Shown here: piece by piece, positions 39,129 to 44,296 of the stretch | Position numbering within the stretch: the stretch's first letter is position 1 | Layout: each line of letters begins with the position of its first letter | Source of the DNA: Alphaproteobacteria bacterium | GTDB taxonomy: Bacteria; Pseudomonadota; Alphaproteobacteria; Rhizobiales; Hyphomicrobiaceae | Length of the DNA stretch: 44,296 bases | Assembly (NCBI GenBank): GCA_018830445.1 | Contig: JAHJSN010000115.1 | Location: 1-44,296 of the forward strand | Reading direction: 5' to 3' | Translations under genes and position numbers: made by a program | The notes under the pieces: model-generated | The model's input: the letters and a program-made list of their open reading frames with translations, nothing else | Databases searched by the model: none | Told to the model about the DNA's origin: nothing

Positions 39129-41405
39129 ATGCCCTATTCGCACTACCGCCCCGAGTTGATGGGTAGCGCCACGCTTGAGCCATCGGCGCCCGTCGAGGCG
39201 GGGTCCTACCAGAGCTTCACGCTGGTCTACGCCGCCGGACCGTTCGGCGTTGACGACACCGGATCGATCAAGATCGGCTTCCGTTTCGCAACCGACTTCG
39301 GCCCGGTCCAGTTCGACGACCCGAAGGCGCCCGGCTACACCACGGTCGAAGCATCCAACGGCGCCACTCTGGAAACGCGCTGGGAGTTCAAACGCAATAT
39401 CCGCCCGTGGAGCCGGTCCCTTTACATCGGCGTGATGAAGCACTTCCTGAAGCCCGGCGACACCATCACCATCCGTTTCGGCGATCGTCGCCAGGGGTCG
39501 CCCGGCATTCGCATGCAGACCTTCTGCGAGAACGAATTCGAATTCCGCGTCCTCACCGACGTCATAGCGACGTACGATTACGTCGCCCTGCCGGAAAGCC
39601 CGCAGATCGCAATCCTACCGGGACCGGGCATCGACTGGCACGCCGTGATGCCGACCCTTGTTCGCACCGGTGCGGTTTTCCGGCTTGGCATCAAGGCCAA
39701 CGACGCCTGGGGAAACCCATCCGACCTGATGCACCAGACGCTGCACCTGGCCGTAGAAGGTGCTGCCGTCAGTGGATTGCCCGCAACACTCGCCTTCCGC
39801 AAGGGCGAATTCGCAGCTGTAGCTGATGGTCTGACCCTGCCCGAGCCCGGCGAGGCCGTCGTTGCCGTCCGCGATGAAGCGGGAAATCTGCTGTGCCGCT
39901 CGAACCCGATCCGCGCCATCGCCGATCCGAATAAACAGGCGCTGGTTCACTTCTGGGGCGATACCCACGGCCAATCGAATGAAACGCTCGGCACCAACGA
40001 TGCCCGCGACTACATGCTGTTCGGCCGCGACCGCGCGTTCCTCGACGTCATGGGCCACCAGGGCAACGACTTCCAGATCACCGGAAGCTTCTGGAAGGAG
40101 CTGAACGCCCTGACCGCCGAACTCGATAGGCCCGGCGAGTTTGTCTGCATCCCCGGCTACGAGTGGTCCGCCAACACCGCCGTCGGCGGCGACCGCAACG
40201 TCCATTACCGCCGCGAAGGCGAAGCCATCCACCGTTCGAGCCACGCCCAGATCGCCGATCCCGGCGACATGGTCGACGAGGCAAGCGATGCCCACACCGC
40301 CCATGACCTATTCGATAAACTGACAGGCAAGGATTGCGTGGTGATGGCCCATGTCGGGGGGCGCTACGCGGACATTACTTTCGCTCACGACAACGACCTG
40401 GAAACCGCGGTCGAAGTCCATTCCGACTGGGGCACATTCGAGTGGATCGTCTGGGACGCGCTCGAAAAGGGCTACCGTGTCGGCATCGTCGGCAACTCCG
40501 ATGGCCACAAGGGCCGCCCGGGCGCGTCGTATCCAGGCGCCAGTTTTTTCGGCAGCCAGGGCGGTCTGACCTGCTTCCTCGCCCCCCGGCTCGACCGCGA
40601 TGCGATCTTTCAATCCATGCGCCGCCGCCGCCACTACGCCACCACCGGCAACCGTATGCTGCTCGACGTGAGAATAACGACGCAATCCGAAGCGGACGTC
40701 GAATTGCCGAACCAAGCCGGCGGCAGCGATGCCCCGCCACCGCGAACCCCCACGCGCCGGTTGATCATGGGAGACATCGCCCATGTTACCGATACGAAGG
40801 TCACGCTCGACGTCGGCGTTGTCGGTTCCGCCGCAATCGAACGCCTCGACATTTTCCGGGGACGCGAAATGATCGACACCATCCGCCCGTATTCGCCAGA
40901 CCAACTCGGCAAGCGCCTGAGGATAACCTTCGAAGGTGCCGAATACCGCGGCCGCGCCCGCACGACCGTCTGGGACGGCTCCATGAAAGTCACCGGCAAC
41001 ACGATTGCGCAAGCGACCATGTTCAACAATTGGAATATCGATCGCGGCATCCGCTCGCAGTCGCAGGACGAGGTTCGCTGGAAGGCCGTTACAACCGGAA
41101 ATTATTGCGGCATCGACCTGTGGCTTGATGATGCGGCGTCAGGAGCCATCTCGATCGATACGCCGCACGCCCGCGCCAGCCTCGATATTTCCGCGGTGGG
41201 ACTGGAGGAAACCGTCTTCGAGGCCGGCGGACTTGAACGGAAAATCAAGGTCTATCGCCTGCCTGATGCACCCGCGCAGGAGCGCCTCCAACACACCATG
41301 AAGATCCAGCTGAACCAAACCGGCGACACCCCCGTCTTCGTCCGCGTCACTCAGATCGACGGCCACCGTGCATGGTCGAGCCCGATCTACCTCGTACCCA
41401 AATGA
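39129..41405 (+). CDS. DUF3604 family protein (PHP-like metal-dependent hydrolase)
   Basis: A 758-residue protein. Metal-binding motifs spread along the middle recall the PHP phosphoesterase/amidohydrolase group: HFWGDTHGQS, MGHQGNDF, CIPGYEWS, VVMAHVGG, VEVHSDWG and VGNSDGHKG. The N-terminal 270 residues are beta-rich and may form Ig-like domains. No signal peptide is visible, so it probably acts in the cytoplasm. DUF3604 proteins have no generally accepted reaction. Its link to a TTT importer suggests it hydrolyses something related to the imported compound. A ribosome site GGGAGAGG precedes the ATG. Confidence 0.85.
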   Translation: MPYSHYRPELMGSATLEPSAPVEAGSYQSFTLVYAAGPFGVDDTGSIKIGFRFATDFGPVQFDDPKAPGYTTVEASNGATLETRWEFKRNIRPWSRSLYIGVMKHFLKPGDTITIRFGDRRQGSPGIRMQTFCENEFEFRVLTDVIATYDYVALPESPQIAILPGPGIDWHAVMPTLVRTGAVFRLGIKANDAWGNPSDLMHQTLHLAVEGAAVSGLPATLAFRKGEFAAVADGLTLPEPGEAVVAVRDEAGNLLCRSNPIRAIADPNKQALVHFWGDTHGQSNETLGTNDARDYMLFGRDRAFLDVMGHQGNDFQITGSFWKELNALTAELDRPGEFVCIPGYEWSANTAVGGDRNVHYRREGEAIHRSSHAQIADPGDMVDEASDAHTAHDLFDKLTGKDCVVMAHVGGRYADITFAHDNDLETAVEVHSDWGTFEWIVWDALEKGYRVGIVGNSDGHKGRPGASYPGASFFGSQGGLTCFLAPRLDRDAIFQSMRRRRHYATTGNRMLLDVRITTQSEADVELPNQAGGSDAPPPRTPTRRLIMGDIAHVTDTKVTLDVGVVGSAAIERLDIFRGREMIDTIRPYSPDQLGKRLRITFEGAEYRGRARTTVWDGSMKVTGNTIAQATMFNNWNIDRGIRSQSQDEVRWKAVTTGNYCGIDLWLDDAASGAISIDTPHARASLDISAVGLEETVFEAGGLERKIKVYRLPDAPAQERLQHTMKIQLNQTGDTPVFVRVTQIDGHRAWSSPIYLVPK

Positions 41406-41458
41406 GATGTGGATCGCCAAAGCCTGCTCGGCCCCCGCCTGTGACACGACCCGCAAAC

Positions 41459-42391
41459 TCAGGCGAAAACCCACTGTGCCAGCGCGATGATCACCGGCAG
41501 CGTGATGAACGCCAAGGCGGTCTGCAGCGTCAGGATCGCGGCCATCAGCGGCGCATCGCCGCCAAGCTGGCGGGCAAGCGTATACGACGACGTCGCCGTA
41601 GGTGCCGCAGCGAACAGCAGTGCGATAACGGTTTCCATCTCGCTGAGGCCGATCCAGCGCGCCAGCAGGAAAGCCGCCACGGGAAACAGCGCCAGCTTGA
41701 TCGCCGACGACAGAAGCATCGGGGCAGCGGATGCTTCAAGGCCTCTCAACCGCAGCGACGCCCCGACCGACAACAGCACGATCGGCAGCGCCGCACCGCC
41801 GAGCAGGCGCGTCATGTCATGGAGCACCGGGATTTCCGCAGGCCAGATCATTCCGACAGCCACGCCAAGCCCGACCGACAACAGCAGCGGATTGCGCACC
41901 AGATCCCGCAGGATGGCTTTCATCCGCCCACCGGCGGGCGCTCCCGAAGCCAGCGAGATGAGGAGTGGCACCATCGTCACGTTGGTGACGGGAATGAGCA
42001 GCGCCGCCGCCAAAATGGCAATTTCCAGCCCTTCTATCCCATACAGTCTTTCGGCTGCGGCCAAGGAGATGAATGTGTTGTGCCGCGCCGCCCCCTGCAG
42101 CAGCGAACTGGCAACGGGACCGGAAAAGCCCGCAATGCGCGCGCTGACAAGCGCCAAGACGACACTGGCCAGGAATGCCCCGATCACAACGACCGTATAC
42201 GAGCCCACCAATCGCACATCGAATTGTGCCGTCGACATCTTGTAGAACAGCAGCGAGGGCAGCAGCACCCAGTACACCAGCCGGTCGACGACCTCCCAGA
42301 ACTCAGCGCTGGGAATACTGCCGCGCCGCAGCAGGTGCCCCAGCACGATAAGTCCGAATATCGGGGCAATCGACAGCCAGATTGACAGCAT
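41459..42391 (-). CDS. AEC (auxin efflux carrier) family permease
   Basis: A 310-residue membrane protein with about ten hydrophobic segments. SIAPIFGLIVLGHLLRRGSIP and LLPSLLFYKMS at the N-terminus, QGAARHNTFISLA in the middle and AAAPTATSSYTLARQLGGD near the end are typical of bacterial AEC proteins, some of which carry malate or other organic acids. I chose ATG 42391 (MLSIWLSIAP), since the 43 residues before it lie in the promoter region of the next gene. It diverges from the thiamine-diphosphate enzyme gene. Confidence 0.9.
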   Translation of the reverse strand: MLSIWLSIAPIFGLIVLGHLLRRGSIPSAEFWEVVDRLVYWVLLPSLLFYKMSTAQFDVRLVGSYTVVVIGAFLASVVLALVSARIAGFSGPVASSLLQGAARHNTFISLAAAERLYGIEGLEIAILAAALLIPVTNVTMVPLLISLASGAPAGGRMKAILRDLVRNPLLLSVGLGVAVGMIWPAEIPVLHDMTRLLGGAALPIVLLSVGASLRLRGLEASAAPMLLSSAIKLALFPVAAFLLARWIGLSEMETVIALLFAAAPTATSSYTLARQLGGDAPLMAAILTLQTALAFITLPVIIALAQWVFA

Positions 42392-42450
42392 GAAGCCTTG
42401 GAATGTTGGATCGCGCGGTCGTCGCGGCGCAATGAGAAGGCAGCAACACA

Positions 42451-42468
42451 GGTTAAGATAAGCTAACC
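42451..42468. promoter_or_regulatory. Inverted repeat between the AEC and thiamine-diphosphate enzyme genes
   Basis: GGTTA (42451-42455) and TAACC (42464-42468) flank AGATAAGC. It is an 18-bp site in the divergent 149-bp spacer. The arms are short, so this is only a candidate operator. Confidence 0.25.
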
Positions 42469-42540
42469 GCACCGAGCCGAGGCGGCGCAAGAATAAATAG
42501 CGGCAATGGTTCGCCGGCAACAGACCACACGAGGATAAAC

Positions 42541-44163
42541 ATGCGCGGTGCCGACATTCTGGTTCAAACGCTCGCCAAGGCCGGCGTCAGCAGGATTTTC
42601 AGCCTTTCCGGCAACCAGATCATGCCCGTCTACGATGCATGCATCGATGCCGGAATCACCATTCATCACACCCGCCACGAAGCGTCCGCCGTGTTCATGG
42701 CGGATGCCTGGGCGCAACTGACCGGCGAACTGGGCGTTGCTCTAGTGACGGCGGCACCCGGTTTCGCGAATGCCATGGGGGCGTTGTTCACCGCCTTGCA
42801 CTCGGAGAGCCCGGTCCTGCTCTTGTCTGGAGATTCGCCCCGCGCTCACGATGGTCGCGGCGCATTCCAGGAACTCGATCAGGTCGCCGTCTCACGCCCT
42901 CTGACCAAGCATTCCTTGCGCCTTACCGCCATAGATGCCGTTGCCGAGGAAACCGCCGCAGCAATCCATATCGCAGTGTCGGGACGCCCTGGACCAGTCC
43001 ACATCGCGCTGCCCTTCGACGTGCTGCTGGCAAACTCGGATCATCATGCACACGCCTCTGTGCCGCGCCCGCGACCGGATCGGCCAACAGTCGATCAAGA
43101 AGACTTGGCAGCCGTCACGAATGCCCTGGCGGCTGCCGAGCGGCCTCTCGTCATCACCGGTCCGGTACTCAACCGGACAAGGGCAGGCGATCTCATCGCG
43201 GCACTCGAACGCAAACACCACCTGCCCGTACTTTCCCTCGAAAGCCCGCGCGGTCTCAACGACCCCTCGCTTGGCCGCCTGGCCGCCGCACTGACCCGCG
43301 CCGACCTGGTAATTTCGCTTGGCAAGCGCATCGACTACACGCTTGCCCTTGGAGCGGCCGACAAACTCGGCGCAGAGCGCAAATGGATTGTCGCCGATGT
43401 CGATAGTCGCCAGCGAGAGGCCGCCCGGCGCAATCTTGGCGACCGCCTGATCATCGCGCTCGAAGCAGATCCTCGCGCACTTGCCGAAGCTCTGGCGACC
43501 GGGCCCGAAACCGCACCGCAGCGCGGCGACTGGCTCGCCGCGGTTGCCAACCTTACACGCGAGCGCAGCTTCGAAGCTGGCTCCGCTGCGACAAGCGGTC
43601 CGATTTCCTCACACGCCCTCAGCGCCGCAGTCCAGCGCCAGATCGACAAGGCGGCGAACCCGCTGCTCATCATCGACGGCGGCGAATTCGGCCAATGGGC
43701 CCAGGCCGTTTGCAGCGCCGGGGAGCGGCTGATCAACGGGACTTCGGCAGCGATCGGCGGCATGCTGTGCTATGCCCTCGGCGCGCGCTGCGCCCGGCCC
43801 GGCGCAACCATCTTCGCTCTGATGGGCGACGGCACCGTCGGCTTCCAGTTCGCCGAGTTCGAGACGGCGGTCCGCGAAAAGCTCCCGTTCGTGGTGGTCA
43901 TCGGCAACGATGAATGCTGGAACGCCGAACATCAGATCCAACTCCGCGACTACGGCGCCGGCCGCTTGATCGGCTGCCAGTTGAGCGAAGCCCGTTACGA
44001 TCTGGCTGCAGCCGGACTCGGCGGCCATGGTGAATACGTCACCGACCTCGCCGACCTCGATGCGGCGCTTGAACGCGCGCTTTTGTCCGGCCTGCCGGCC
44101 TGCGTCAACGTCCGCATCAAGGGCGCACCCGCCCCGACACTCACTGGCGGACCGGCACACTAG
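42541..44163 (+). CDS. Thiamine-diphosphate-dependent enzyme (acetolactate synthase-like family)
   Basis: A 540-residue three-domain enzyme. The N-terminal part has the activating Glu in HHTRHEASAVFMADAWAQ; the middle domain (about 190-320) has the family Rossmann-like fold; and the C-terminal thiamine-diphosphate site begins at LMGDGTVGFQFAEFETAVREKLPFVVVIGND (part). Relatives include acetolactate synthase, oxalyl-CoA decarboxylase and benzoylformate decarboxylase. The exact reaction is not evident. It could decarboxylate a 2-oxo acid made by the neighbouring operon. The TAG stop is the first three bases of a long palindrome. GAGGAT precedes the ATG. Confidence 0.9.
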   Translation: MRGADILVQTLAKAGVSRIFSLSGNQIMPVYDACIDAGITIHHTRHEASAVFMADAWAQLTGELGVALVTAAPGFANAMGALFTALHSESPVLLLSGDSPRAHDGRGAFQELDQVAVSRPLTKHSLRLTAIDAVAEETAAAIHIAVSGRPGPVHIALPFDVLLANSDHHAHASVPRPRPDRPTVDQEDLAAVTNALAAAERPLVITGPVLNRTRAGDLIAALERKHHLPVLSLESPRGLNDPSLGRLAAALTRADLVISLGKRIDYTLALGAADKLGAERKWIVADVDSRQREAARRNLGDRLIIALEADPRALAEALATGPETAPQRGDWLAAVANLTRERSFEAGSAATSGPISSHALSAAVQRQIDKAANPLLIIDGGEFGQWAQAVCSAGERLINGTSAAIGGMLCYALGARCARPGATIFALMGDGTVGFQFAEFETAVREKLPFVVVIGNDECWNAEHQIQLRDYGAGRLIGCQLSEARYDLAAAGLGGHGEYVTDLADLDAALERALLSGLPACVNVRIKGAPAPTLTGGPAH

Positions 44164-44238
44164 TGTGGCGTCGCGCCTTAATTGACCTGTTGGTGCCGCA
44201 CAGGAGTTGTCAATTGAGGCGCGCTGAACGCCACACTA
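44161..44238. repeat. 78-bp near-perfect palindrome overlapping a stop codon
   Basis: The outer arms TAGTGTGGCG (44161-44170) and CGCCACACTA (44229-44238) are perfect. The inner arms GCGCCTTAATTGAC (44173-44186) and GTCAATTGAGGCGC (44209-44222) match in 13 of 14. A shorter inner stem (CCTGT with ACAGG) is also possible. It begins GTGT and ends ACAC within the TAG and CTA ends, like the four dsrC-dsrM palindromes. It may be a terminator or a small palindromic mobile element that inserted at the stop codon. A second short inverted repeat (CTAAGCCA with TGGCTAG, 44236-44256) follows directly. Confidence 0.85.
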
Positions 44239-44296
44239 AGCCATTGTTTTGGCTAGTGGCCTTCATGTCTCGCCTAAATCGTCAGCGGTTGCGGCC

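Noticed and set aside
37953-39443. A long minus-strand open frame opposite tctA copy 2
   Set aside because: Shadow of the permease gene; highly acidic low-complexity protein with no domain.

Overview
The window is a high-GC chromosomal segment of a sulfur-oxidising alphaproteobacterium. It carries a complete reverse-type dissimilatory sulfite reductase locus in the order dsrA-B-E-F-H-C-M-K-L-J-O-P-N. The presence of dsrEFH, dsrL and dsrN marks it as the oxidative (rDsr) type. The IalB-family protein, the alphaproteobacterial form of Mrp, and the tripartite tricarboxylate transporters (TTT) fit Alphaproteobacteria (Rhodospirillales or Hyphomicrobiales). No rRNA gene is present for a firm placement. 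No tRNA, CRISPR array, transposase or intact phage gene was seen.

Region 1 (1-1840): a broken ABC-transporter ATPase fragment, then a plus-strand run of 2Fe-2S ferredoxin, a CoA-binding protein with a one-base frameshift, and an OsmC-family thiol protein. This run converges on dsrN.

Region 2 (1841-14742, minus strand): the dsr operon. DsrAB oxidises sulfane sulfur delivered by DsrEFH and DsrC. DsrL is the FAD/Fe-S oxidoreductase partner, DsrMKJOP is the transmembrane complex that deals with DsrC, and DsrN amidates siroheme. The 382 bp between dsrC and dsrM is packed with four consecutive long palindromes and a terminator-like hairpin.

Region 3 (15073-20608, plus strand): diverges from dsrA across a 330 bp control region. 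It holds a TauD/TfdA-like dioxygenase, two small proteins, siroheme synthase CysG, a DsrC-like protein lacking both conserved cysteines, a DUF4202 protein, and an Mrp-type P-loop ATPase fused to a DUF971 domain. The first five genes overlap by a few bases and so look translationally coupled. CysG makes the cofactor of DsrAB, which ties this operon to sulfur oxidation; the other members look like an undescribed accessory set.

Region 4 (20743-25926): an IalB-family secreted protein on its own, then a TctA-TctB-TctC transporter operon (minus) divergent from a LacI-family regulator with a LacI-type operator between them.

Region 5 (25948-34977, minus strand): an 11-gene catabolic operon: enolase-superfamily enzyme, two-subunit aconitase-X, a four-subunit succinate dehydrogenase/fumarate reductase-like complex, two-subunit class I fumarase-like hydratase, an EthD-like protein and a glutathione S-transferase-like protein. 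The gene content suggests dehydration, redox and hydration steps on an organic acid, but the substrate cannot be read from the sequence.

Region 6 (35107-44163): a GntR-family regulator, a second TctC-TctB-TctA transporter, a DUF3604 protein, an AEC-family permease (minus) and a thiamine-diphosphate enzyme. This half is probably the uptake and entry side of the same catabolic island. A long palindrome overlaps the stop codon of the last gene, and a similar one overlaps the gntR stop codon.
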